From: Balanoglossus misakiensis
Lineage: Eukaryota; Hemichordata
NCBI GenBank assembly: GCA_040954595.2
Contig: CM082594.2
Span: 2,542,001-2,606,000, forward strand
Direction: 5' to 3'
Length of the DNA: 64,000 bases
This document shows, piece by piece, positions 1 to 9,405 of this stretch (positions are counted from its first letter, which is position 1; each line of letters starts with the position of its first letter). The translations under genes and the position numbers were made by a program. The notes under the pieces are model-generated. The model made no database searches, was not told where the DNA came from, and saw nothing but the letters and a program-made list of their open reading frames with translations.

Positions 1-3000
1 CCCCCTAAAAGCACCCTATGTAACATGAACTTAGCATCTAATGTCTCACAGCCTTTAGATCCATATGGAGATGATATTGATACAAACTCAGATGGGACCA
101 CCTCACCAAAAGTACCCGAGTGGCTGATAAAAGACCTGGGATTACAAGAGGCAGATACAGAATTAACAGAAATCCAGAAAGACCAAGCCTTGGCTACCAT
201 TGGTAAATGGCAAACCGTGTTCTCTACAGGTGAGAGAGATTTGGGACACACAACATTGGTAACACATTCGATAAAGTTAACGGATGAAACCCCCTTTAAA
301 GATAAATACCGTCGAATCCCTATGGGTATGTACGAAGAATTGCAACAGTACCTGCAAGATATGCTACAGAGTGGTGTGATTAGAGAATCAAACAGCCCGT
401 GGTCCTCAAATGTTGTATGTGTCAGAAAACCTGATGGGAAGCTGAGGGTGTGTATTGATTATAGACGTCTCAACGCCAAAACCATTAAAGACGCTTACGC
501 ATTACCCCGGGTATTGGATACGCTTGATAACCTTAGTAACGCCGAGTGGTTTTCATCGCTTGATCTACGGTCTGGATATTACCAAGTAGAGATGGCGGAA
601 GACGACAAAGCGAAGACAGCTTTCACGGTGGGAAACTTCGGCTTATTTGAATTCAACCGTATGTCTATGGGTCTGACCAACGCACCTGCAACTTTCCAGC
701 GTCTCATGGAGAAGTGTTTTGGAGAATTGGCGTTCAGAGAATGTTGTGTGTATTTAGATGACATCATAGTATTTTCGAAGACTTTTGAAGACCACCTCAA
801 TAGATTGGAGCGGGTATTCCAGCGGCTGGCATCACATGGATTAAAGTTGAAGGCAACGAAATGTGTTTTATTCCAGAAGAAGGTGAAATATCTTGGACAC
901 GTGGTATCAGCCGACGGAATTACAACGGACCCAGACAAGGTAGCAGCTCTGAAGGAATGGCCAATACCCACTACTGTAACAGAACTGAGAAGATTTCTTG
1001 GATTTGCAGGGTATTACAGGAGATTTATCCAAAGCTACAGTAATATTGCCAAGCCACTTAACGACTTGCTGTGTGGACGTCAGTCAAGGAATAAGGCGGG
1101 AAAATTTGAAAAACTCCAGTGGGGACAACAGGAACAACAAGCTTTCGACACTCTGAGGAAGAGCCTAATGTCGTCACCAATACTAGCCTTTGCTGACTAC
1201 TCACTTCCATTTGAAATACATACTGATGCAAGTTCCACAGGTCTGGGAGCAGTGCTGTATCAACGCCAGAAAGGTATTCTCAGAGTAATTGCCTATGCAA
1301 GTAGAGGACTCACCAAGTCTGAAAGTAATTATCCAGCTCATAAATTAGAATTTTTGGCACTGAAATGGGCCGTCACCAAGAAGTTCAACGACTACCTGTA
1401 TGGAAGCAAATTCACTGTGTTTACAGACAACAACCCTTTGACGTATGTGTTAACTTCTGCGAAACTGGATGCGGTGGGACACAGATGGTTGTCAGACTTG
1501 TCATTGTACGACTTCTCTATTGTTTACCGGAGTGGTAAGAAGAATATAGAGGCTGACGCTTTGTCTAGGATTCCATGGAATAGAGAGAATCCAGAGACGG
1601 AAACCAATCTGGGAGCCGATGTAGTCCAGGCGCTTTGTCGAGCAACAGAAGGTCCATACGTAACTTCATTCGGAATGGTAGCAGATGAGGACAGACCTGC
1701 AGTAGTTCAAGGTGGGGATGATGTGTTCTGGAAGACGGAGCAATCCAAAGATTCAACAATACGGTATGTGACTGATCAGCTTGAAAAGGACCACAAACCA
1801 CTTATGAGAGATCATACAGGAGATATCAGACTACTTATACGAGATTGGAAACGCCTTGTTCTGAAGAATGGAGTCCTATACAGGAAATGCTTCATCGATG
1901 ATATACAATATTTGCAACTTGTCTTACCAGTACACCATAGAAAAGATGTCCTGGAGGAACTACATGATAAACTTGGACACTTTGGCCAAGATAAAACCCT
2001 GGATCTAGTACGACGAAGATTCTACTGGCCTAGGATGTCGATGGATGTTCAAAAGAAAGTGGAACATTGTTTACCATGCATTCGCAGGAAAAGTTCAACT
2101 TCCTTACCCAGAACTCCCTTGGTTAATATTCACACATCACAACCGATGGAAATGGTGTGCATCGACTTTCTCCATATACCAACACCAGATCAAGGATATA
2201 GCAACATATTAGTGATGACGGACCATTTCACTCGATACGCTATAGCAGTACCTACAAAGAACCAGTCTGCCAAAACAACTGCCAAAGCATTGTTTGAACA
2301 TTTGATTTTGCATTATGGGTTCCCAGGACGATTACACAGTGACCAGGGGCGAAACTTTGAGTCGTCTACAATTCAGGAACTTTGCCGAATAGCAAATATT
2401 AAGAAGTCCAGGACCACTCCATACCACCCCCAGGGAAATGGAATGTGCGAACGATTTAATAAGACGTTATTACAGATGCTTGGAACTATGAATGAAGACA
2501 ACAAAACAAGATGGGCTTCACATGTCAATACGATGGTTCATGCCTATAATTCTACAAAGCATGAAAGCACCGGATATTCACCTTTCTTTTTGATGTTTGG
2601 TCGTGAACCAAGACTGCCTATAGATGTATCTGGACATGCAGACCAGACCAACCTAGAATATGGTGGAACAGTTTCAGATTATGTGACGAAACTTGCCGAA
2701 CGGTTGGATTACGCCTATAAAGTAGCAACGGAACGGTCTGTTAAGTCTGGTGAACGGCAGAAGAAGTCATATGATAGAAAAGTGAAGGTGGCCATAATAC
2801 AACCTGGTGATACTGTGTTGGTGAAGAATACAGGACCTAAAGACAATTACAAATTGGCAGACCAATGGGAAAAGGATCCATATACAGTGATTTCACAGCC
2901 CATAGAAGACATTCCAGTATACGTGGTACAAAAACAAGTTAAGGGTGGAAGGAAGCGGACACTACATAGAAATTTGCTACTCCCAATACCAATAATTCCG

Positions 3001-3513
3001 GACGAACTGGATGACGATGTTAACACCAAGATGACGCAGCGTGATGTTAAGCAGAGTGTACCGGGTGTTATCAACGATGCTACCCAGGATGCAGTGGACG
3101 AAGAGGATGACGGCATTGGTAAATTGCAATTCGTGTCAACTATCAACTTGCCAACAGAACACAATGCTCTTAATCCTACTGCTGCAGAATTCATCCCATC
3201 CAGAAGAGAAAGTTCCCTGATGGACAACCCCACAAGTATGGTTAATCCGGATGGACCTTCTCAAGTACTTACCTCAGATTTCTCGAATCATATTTTGCAA
3301 AGTACGGATGGTTGGTCATCGAGCGATCCAGATGGTATCACTCCTGCTACAACCAACATCAGTCCTGACTCCAGTAGTAGTACTCCACCTGAACCACGCT
3401 ATCCTACACGACAGAGACGACCTCCAGATAGATATAGTCCCGAACAATGGAATCTAAAACAGTTTTCTCATACGACTTTATCTTCTATACCATTTATTAA
3501 TTGCCACTATTAA
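1..3513 (+). CDS. pol: gypsy-type pol polyprotein (RT, RNase H, integrase), 5' partial
   Basis: This polyprotein copies element RNA into DNA and inserts it. The frame is open back to base 1, so the ATG at 25 is probably internal; residue numbers here count from it. Reverse transcriptase covers about 75-310, with the active-site YLDD at 243-246. RNase H starts near 385 with its first Asp at 401 (HTDASS). An H2C2 zinc-binding region lies at about 635-690 (HHRK...HCLPC). The integrase core has catalytic Asp714, Asp773 and Glu809, a D-x35-E spacing. A basic GPY/F-like region follows near 990, then an acidic, Ser/Thr-rich tail that I do not recognise. There is no chromodomain at the C-terminus, unlike chromoviruses. 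No frameshift or stop is seen in this part. Confidence 0.95.
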   Translation, partial: PPKSTLCNMNLASNVSQPLDPYGDDIDTNSDGTTSPKVPEWLIKDLGLQEADTELTEIQKDQALATIGKWQTVFSTGERDLGHTTLVTHSIKLTDETPFKDKYRRIPMGMYEELQQYLQDMLQSGVIRESNSPWSSNVVCVRKPDGKLRVCIDYRRLNAKTIKDAYALPRVLDTLDNLSNAEWFSSLDLRSGYYQVEMAEDDKAKTAFTVGNFGLFEFNRMSMGLTNAPATFQRLMEKCFGELAFRECCVYLDDIIVFSKTFEDHLNRLERVFQRLASHGLKLKATKCVLFQKKVKYLGHVVSADGITTDPDKVAALKEWPIPTTVTELRRFLGFAGYYRRFIQSYSNIAKPLNDLLCGRQSRNKAGKFEKLQWGQQEQQAFDTLRKSLMSSPILAFADYSLPFEIHTDASSTGLGAVLYQRQKGILRVIAYASRGLTKSESNYPAHKLEFLALKWAVTKKFNDYLYGSKFTVFTDNNPLTYVLTSAKLDAVGHRWLSDLSLYDFSIVYRSGKKNIEADALSRIPWNRENPETETNLGADVVQALCRATEGPYVTSFGMVADEDRPAVVQGGDDVFWKTEQSKDSTIRYVTDQLEKDHKPLMRDHTGDIRLLIRDWKRLVLKNGVLYRKCFIDDIQYLQLVLPVHHRKDVLEELHDKLGHFGQDKTLDLVRRRFYWPRMSMDVQKKVEHCLPCIRRKSSTSLPRTPLVNIHTSQPMEMVCIDFLHIPTPDQGYSNILVMTDHFTRYAIAVPTKNQSAKTTAKALFEHLILHYGFPGRLHSDQGRNFESSTIQELCRIANIKKSRTTPYHPQGNGMCERFNKTLLQMLGTMNEDNKTRWASHVNTMVHAYNSTKHESTGYSPFFLMFGREPRLPIDVSGHADQTNLEYGGTVSDYVTKLAERLDYAYKVATERSVKSGERQKKSYDRKVKVAIIQPGDTVLVKNTGPKDNYKLADQWEKDPYTVISQPIEDIPVYVVQKQVKGGRKRTLHRNLLLPIPIIPDELDDDVNTKMTQRDVKQSVPGVINDATQDAVDEEDDGIGKLQFVSTINLPTEHNALNPTAAEFIPSRRESSLMDNPTSMVNPDGPSQVLTSDFSNHILQSTDGWSSSDPDGITPATTNISPDSSSSTPPEPRYPTRQRRPPDRYSPEQWNLKQFSHTTLSSIPFINCHY

Positions 3514-3572
3514 TCAAATATCTTTAACTTACTTTAAATGACGAGGACGCCATTTCTCCTCGCAGGGGTGCG

Positions 3573-4081
3573 TGTAACGGCCTTGTTGATCCATTGAATT
3601 TGTATACATGTATATCTGTATGTATGTTATACCTGTATCTTATAGTAATTAGTTATTCAATTATTCATATGACGTAATAGTACTTACCTTCAATTGGTTG
3701 ATCTTAATTATATGCAAACCACCTGGAAGTTTCATTTGACCAATGAACACAAGCTAATCTGGCACTATGATGTAATTGCTGATATAAAAGGACATGGTGC
3801 ATAAAATTGGTCAGTTCACCTCTGTAGCCAGACCGGCCACACACGTTGGAACTGACATGTATTTGTTCCATTTCAGGTTAGTTTCCTTGTACCTTACCTG
3901 TTGCTTGAAGCTTTGTATTTTGGTGCATTCTACCGACTCATTTCAGCACAAGTAATTGGTGTCGTTAACTTGCGTCAATTTTCCAATTGTATGTCTATAT
4001 TTTTCACTTGAATGAATTTTGGTGTATTCTGTTGGAGGTGAACTCCCATACATGTGTGTAATTTAGCACAGGGCCGTTACA
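3573..4081 (+). repeat. 3' LTR of the gypsy element (509 bp)
   Basis: The boundaries are set by perfect 10-bp inverted termini, TGTAACGGCC at 3573-3582 and GGCCGTTACA at 4072-4081, giving the canonical TG...CA ends. The left edge follows a short G-rich stretch (3566-3569) that may be the end of the polypurine tract. The right edge abuts host sequence of the sulfatase gene. The LTR holds its own promoter (separate entry). Confidence 0.88.
3783..3816 (+). promoter_or_regulatory. LTR core promoter: TATA box plus initiator
   Basis: TATAAAAG at 3783-3790 is followed 28 bases after its first base by TCAGTT at 3811-3816, a good initiator match. This spacing is standard for RNA polymerase II and would put the start of R near 3812-3813. 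In the 5' LTR it would drive the genomic RNA; in this 3' LTR it could fire rightward, antisense to the sulfatase gene. Assignment is by motif only. Confidence 0.55.
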
Positions 4082-4090
4082 ACTACATAC

Positions 4091-4208
4091 GGTGTACAAA
4101 TAGGCTGTGCATAGGTCTGGTTCAAAATAACCCCACTTCTTGCCAAACTTTCCAACACCGGCGTTTTCATAATTCCAGTCTGATCGTTCCACGAAACATC
4201 AGCGTAGC
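4091..4208 (-). CDS. arylsulfatase-like exon (region just before the CTPSR active site)
   Basis: Read on the minus strand, this exon is bounded by a TTTTCATTTGGCAG acceptor (AG at 4210-4209) and a GTATGT donor (4090-4085). In the phase left by the upstream exon it encodes GYADVSWND, then TPVLESLARSGVILNQ and finally QPICTP. These are typical of metazoan arylsulfatases directly before the formylglycine motif C-x-P-S-R; Cys and Pro are here and Ser-Arg would start the next exon. Sulfatases hydrolyse sulfate esters in the lysosome or outside the cell. Downstream exons lie beyond the LTR element and off the window. The retrotransposon begins nine bases into the intron. Confidence 0.75.
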
Positions 4209-5082
4209 CTGCCAAATGAAAAGTGAACACTAACTTATCTGACAGTTAATCTGAATGTAGAACTTTGAATATTTTTCTTTCTTTTCCTGATTAAACGGGG
4301 AGTGGAAACATTGCAGTCTGCGGGAAAATGCGGTTTCAGGGTACAGATATCAACGAACAACCTTACGATATTTTACCTGAGTTATCAGACATTATGAATA
4401 AAATGTGCGGTTGTTTCTGAAACGAAAATGACAAAACACAAATATCAGTTGCAATTCTGTGAAATTGTCATCGGCTGGGCATATGTGCTTGCAACGTGCG
4501 TCTCCTATGTTGAATTAGTGTTTAGTCCAGCATTGAACGTATATTTTGAGATGTGGTTATGATGGCGAACGTCAAATACCTTGAGTGTCACTTTGCTCTC
4601 CCTTAGCAATGATTCTGATTGTCTTAAGTACAGTTAAGTACACTCAACTGAAAAATCTCCATGCTTGTCTTTTTTTAGATGACCCCATGTCCTTTCTTAT
4701 ATTCTTGATTAGCAACTGATAAGACAGGACCGGGCGAACACAGTGAAAAGACAAGTACAGATATCGTTTAGCAAGAAATGTTGATTGAAAGAAATTTAAA
4801 CCTAGGTACAAACTATATTTTCGCGACGTCCTGTGCTGTTAAATTCAATTACCGGTATATACCTTTTTTGGCGTCTTGTCTTCACTTGATGTTGAGGTAC
4901 TCCTTTCATCTGTACAGGGAAGATAAGTTTGTAAAGAAATCATAACGTGTAATCTTCATTTCCTATTCGAATTCCACAAAACATTCAGACATCTTTACAG
5001 ACTCGTATACGGTGACACATGGCGAGAAAGAAAGAAACACACGCAACAAGCGTACTTGCAAAGTCAGAGTTAACTGCCTTAC

Positions 5083-5158
5083 CATGTTTAGGGTTGGGTT
5101 TGGCTATGGCCATATGGCACACCAAGGTTAGTAGAACGAGTCGCAGAAAAGCTGCCAT
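5083..5158 (-). CDS. signal-peptide exon, probably first exon of the arylsulfatase gene
   Basis: An ATG at 5158 (minus) starts MAAFLRLVLLTLVCHMAIAK, a typical cleavable signal peptide, followed by PNPKH and a GTAAGG donor at 5082-5077. The exon ends in phase 1, which matches the start of the sulfatase exon at 4208. Joined directly, however, the sulfatase would lack the strand with the metal-binding Asp-Asp (usually just before GYADVSWN). Either a small phase 1-1 exon between 4211 and 5076 escaped me, or the gene is damaged, or this exon belongs to something else. Confidence 0.5.
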
Positions 5159-8100
5159 CTTTACATTATCTCTCGGGCACTGCAAGAAAATATGAGGATC
5201 CCATATGCTTTGCGTCCATTTTACAAGAATCATGACTAAAAGGGTCGTTTGTACATTTTGGGCGACGGCTTCAAAACGACAGAAAACCGTCCAGGCGACG
5301 CTGTAGGTAAATAGACTGAAACTTTTTCATCTGAAATACCTTTTCATACATGCAACACCTACACGTATGATCAGAAGAAGATTTGGTCTGTAGTTTTGAA
5401 CACGTGTCCGGAAGCTGGGTGGGCTATGTCTATATTGTGTCTACGTGATTCCGTGGGGGTATTATGCGATTGTAGTTTCTCTGTTATCGATATGACCTCA
5501 TTCCAATTATATAAAAAAAGAAGTGCCAGCGAAAAAAACAAACACGCACTGGACTGTCGCGGAAACAAATCCAATCTGACATCACGAGCTATTCAGGGTC
5601 GACATGTCCTTGGGTGTGTTTACATTGGATTCGAATCTGTTCTTTTCCTCAAGTGTCTGTACCACACCACTGAAGTGACCCTAATCGCGTTTTGCAAAAT
5701 CGATAGCGAAACCGTCAGCAAGAATTGCTGTCGAAGAGAATTGTGCTAAATACAACATTAGTGATTCGAACAAACCGTTAATTGGCTGCGTTAGAAGAAA
5801 AGGTAAATCCACAGCGGTAGAAAGTTAAGATTTGCTTTGATGCCTTTGCGATTCCGTAAGTAGTCGGAGATCCTGTTGCAAGGCTTTCTCAGTCACGTTT
5901 TATCCCACCTACATACATACGGTGAACTACTATACTTGCAAGACACGAAGTTCAGCCCGCAGTGGACTGATTTAGGCATGCGCACCTGTTAATGTTGGTA
6001 GTCGTCAAATTGTTTCACGATAAAACTCAACATTCGTACCATTGTGCTTGATGCCGAATAAATCCGCTCCGATAGATTCTAAACGTATGTTTAGTGACGT
6101 GCAAAAGTGTACATTGATTAAAGAATAGGTGGTCCTATACACATCATAATATCTATAGCGTGGGTCATTACAAACAGGCAACGTGAGAATAAAATCAGAA
6201 TTGTACGGACATACCACGAATGAGACAGTTGTATAGAACTAGCATCGATACACGAATACAGGCAAAATAGTTGGCATTTACCTCAGACGTCCGCTGCTGC
6301 TCCGCCACCAGTGTGAAGGATACGTTCAATACGTGGTATTTTATGCTACTGACAACCTGACTGCGCATGTACCAATTATGCGTGAGTGAAGAAAGCCAAT
6401 CACGTGGTGACGTCAAAAAGTTGCAAGGTCGGAAAAATTCTAACAGTACATTTTCACGAACCCTAGATGACCCTACATTCTTGTACTTCCGTTGGTATTA
6501 AGACTTCTTCAGGTTTTCTAAAACTTATTCAAATACTCAATTATTGCAGCTGTAGTCAATGAATCACGGCACGTGACTGCTTTTCAAGCAACAGAATGTT
6601 GAATTTTGACAACCCATACTGACGAAAGTACGGGGATGTAGGGTCATGTTGTGGTCATGAAAATGACGCTTTCTTTAGTACGGCGGGTTAGGGCCCTATA
6701 GCTTTTTGATCCGACAAATCGATTTGGTGAAAAATAAGAAACTATGGTTGGACCTCAGTAATAGGTAGGCGTTATTGTTGAACAGAAGCAATTGCACGCG
6801 ACCAAATTTTCAACATCAAAATGCGCACCATAGTCTTAGACATTCATTGAACTTGATATACAATTCTCCTCCGTGTTATCGCAATTAATCTAATGTGCAT
6901 TGTGGGACAGCTGCACATGCGCATGGGACGTTTCCCAACATAGCTCGGTTGTCAGAGGGGGCAGTGTGGTGCAAATTGTTTTTTTTTTATTCCAAGGGTG
7001 AGTTGTTGACAATTTTGAGGTGGTTCTTCTAATATTCTTCATACACGGCAATGAAACGTTTTCCAAAATATAATAAGCTGTGGAACATAAAGGACAAGCT
7101 ATCGAAAATCTTTACGAATTTGTTTACCATATGGAGTCTTATCCGAGTTGCCGGTCGCACAGTATTTCATGGTAAATCAGGAATGTCTTGATATTCAAGG
7201 CACTTAATGTTGAGCAAATAAATTGAGATGTGTTATTTCTATCTGACCGCAAAAGCAAAAACAACAAAAAACTAAATAAACTTTTATCGAATTTTTTTTC
7301 TTCAAAATCGACATGTGCCGATCCCATCTATATAGTTGGCTTGACGTCAGTCTGCTATAAATCATGCATATGGTTTTTATATGGTGTTCATGTACTATTT
7401 AAAAGACCCGTTCTCATTTTAATCGAGTATCGAATCATACCCTGGTTGAACTGAATACGGTAACTGAATAATCTGGACATACAGGTTTGCTGCCTTGCAA
7501 TATGTTCCAGCGAACCCAACACACTCAACCCATAAGGTTTTAATGGCAGAATCGTGAGATTGCCATACACAATTGAGCAGTCTTCTCCCGAGACCGATAT
7601 CTTCCATTCACCAGCCCCCCCAGCCCCCAGGGGGATATCAGTTCTAACCCCGAGAGTTTGCCGCCAGATCAACGTCTTCAGCGCGTGCCAGATTAATAAA
7701 AACAAGTGCCTTAACGACAGAAGGCCTGGGTGCTATCTTATCAAACCTATAAAATTCGGCCGTATTCTCATAAAACGTTTACTATTGATAAAATATGCAT
7801 GTCCCAATTTCGCTGTGGAAAGTACCAGGGCGCCAAATGAGCCTGCGTGGGTAACCCCCCCCCCCCCCCACCCCAACAATCAGTCGTGCCATAGAACTAA
7901 TGCTTTCGCTGAAGCATGTACGGGCAGACAGAAATGTCCATGTGAAATAATACTAAACAAGCGTGTTTGAAGCAACATCAGATTAAATTGAAATTGAATG
8001 CGATAAATCTGGAGTCATAGTTGGAAACGACATGGATTGATTGGTCGATTGATTGTCAGCTTGCGAATCTTGCTGCAATATGGATGCTGTGAGGGGTGCA

Positions 8101-8637
8101 GATATCTGATGAACATGGCCACAAACATTGCTGATATAGGGCTGTATATAGGGCACAGTGATTACCTACACATGGCTTAACTATTACAGGCTCTGGGAAA
8201 AGGCGTTAACTCTCTAATAGTCGGGTTTGTCTTGTGGCAAGCTTCGCTTTGGTGTCGTTCACCGTTTCTCCGCCAATAGACAAAAGTGTGAGTAACAAAA
8301 CGTAACGTAAAATATGAGGATACAAAATAGAGAATCTGCAGAGGTTTTTTTCGGATAATTACTCATTATTCTATGTTGCTCTCCTCTGTGGCCAGTGGCA
8401 TAGCACATCTGTATTTATGAAATCTCAGAACTTCAAATGACACGGGAAACCTAAACTGTGGATTGGTTTCGCTGGTATCAATACGCAGACTCTGTAGATT
8501 AGACATGCAATTTAATAACCCGTATCTTTTATTCGTATTAAAATTAATAGGCACTATATCATGCAAATCAACAACCCGTGTCATACTCGTCGACCTTTGC
8601 ACACAAAAAAACGGGACATGGGCGTACGACAATTGCT
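5159..8637. other. no gene seen between the sulfatase 5' end and the Polinton
   Basis: Only short, unrecognisable frames occur here on either strand. The stretch is moderately AT-rich, with a run of C at about 7855-7870 and a T-run near 6980. The part directly right of 5158 should hold the sulfatase promoter, but I see no clear TATA box. No RNA gene was recognised. Confidence 0.5.
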
Positions 8638-8643
8638 GACGTC
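8638..8643. repeat. left target-site duplication GACGTC
   Basis: GACGTC here is repeated exactly at 24109-24114, outside the other end. The 6-bp length is typical of Polintons. The sequence is its own reverse complement, so the true TIR edge could formally lie up to six bases farther out; the AG terminus supports the edge used here. Confidence 0.85.
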
Positions 8644-9141
8644 AGTAGTATAGGTTGGAGCCGTAGCACTCTCATTTGGGGAGGATGAGGAGCTGAGGAG
8701 CTGAGGAGCTGAGGATGAGGAGCTGAGGAGCTGAGGAGCTGAGGATGAGGAGCTGAGGAGCTGAGGAGCTGAGGAGGAGGAGCTGAGGAGGAGGAGCTGA
8801 GGAGGAGGAGCTGAGGAGGAGGAGCTGAGGAGGAGGAGCTGAGGAGGAGGAGCTGAGGAGGAGGAGCTGAGGAGCTGAGGAGGAGGAGCTGAGGAGGAGG
8901 AGGAGGAGGAGGAGGAGGAGGAGGAGGAGGAGGAGGAGCTGAGGAGGAGGCGGAGGAGGAGGAGCTGAGGAGGAGGAGGCGGAGGAGGAGGAGGAGGAGG
9001 AGGAGGAAGAGGAGGCAGACATGGTCCCCTAAGTTGGTGGAAAATTGAGATATGGCTAAGTATATATGGAACGTGCTTTGATTGGTGGACTTTCTGCAAA
9101 GCATGATGTTGGGAGGAGGCAGAGGAGGCAGTGGAGGTGAT
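8644..9141 (+). repeat. left terminal inverted repeat, with internal minisatellite
   Basis: It matches the reverse complement of 23585-24108. Unique outer and inner segments (8644-8690 and about 9010-9141) are nearly identical between ends. Between them lies a GAGGAGCTGAG-type minisatellite passing into pure GGA repeats (about 8690-9010). Length differs by some 26 bp from the right copy, all of it in the repeat array. The purine-rich strand is favourable for triplex or quadruplex structures. Long open frames here are repeat translations, not genes. Confidence 0.92.
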
Positions 9142-9300
9142 GAGAGGCGAAGGAGGCCTATCACCCATGAGGTAGACAACCCTAAATGTTGGGAGGAGGC
9201 AGAGGAGGCGATGAGAGGCGGAGGTGTATCACCCCCTAAGGTAAGGAACCCTAAATGTTGGGAGGAGGCGGAGGCAGGTATTTCCGGCTGGTCCGATCTC
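9142..9300 (+). repeat. subterminal direct repeats just inside the left TIR
   Basis: The segment CCCTAAATGTTGGGAGGAGGC occurs around 9180-9200 and again around 9249-9270, and a related copy of its second half lies in the TIR at about 9107-9130. Each is followed by a GAGGC-rich stretch. The repeats are absent from the right end, so the two subterminal regions differ. Confidence 0.6.
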
Positions 9301-9405
9301 TTCATTTGTATACCATACCATGATTATCTAAGTGCGCCATCTACCGATTGATACCATTTATTCTTTCGGTACACTATTTCACGACATTGTATTCTGTTGA
9401 CTACA

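Larger units (their letters stand above)
1..4081 (+). mobile_element. Ty3/gypsy LTR retrotransposon, 3' part (5' end off window)
   Basis: The element contains the pol frame (to 3513), a short untranslated stretch and a full 3' LTR (3573-4081). The 5' LTR, primer-binding site, gag and protease lie left of the window. The coding frame has no internal stop and all catalytic motifs are present, which suggests a fairly young copy. It lies antisense to the sulfatase gene whose splice donor it touches. The 5-base target duplication would be ACTAC (4082-4086), but this cannot be verified without the left flank. Confidence 0.93.

Noticed and set aside
579-971. Minus-strand frame within pol
   Set aside because: Shadow of the reverse transcriptase coding sequence.
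4004-4192. Frame resembling the start of a carbonic anhydrase (DWNYENAG)
   Set aside because: It runs into the LTR; with the splice acceptor and phase considered, the other frame gives a clear sulfatase exon.
4455-4500. Possible Ala-Asp-Asp exon for the sulfatase on the minus strand
   Set aside because: The following residues (Asn-Phe) and the polar upstream residues do not fit the hydrophobic strand and DDLG expected.
8568-9305. Long overlapping minus-strand frames of Ser, Pro and Leu runs
   Set aside because: They are translations of the TIR minisatellite in three frames and recur in the opposite TIR; no codon or domain evidence for a gene.
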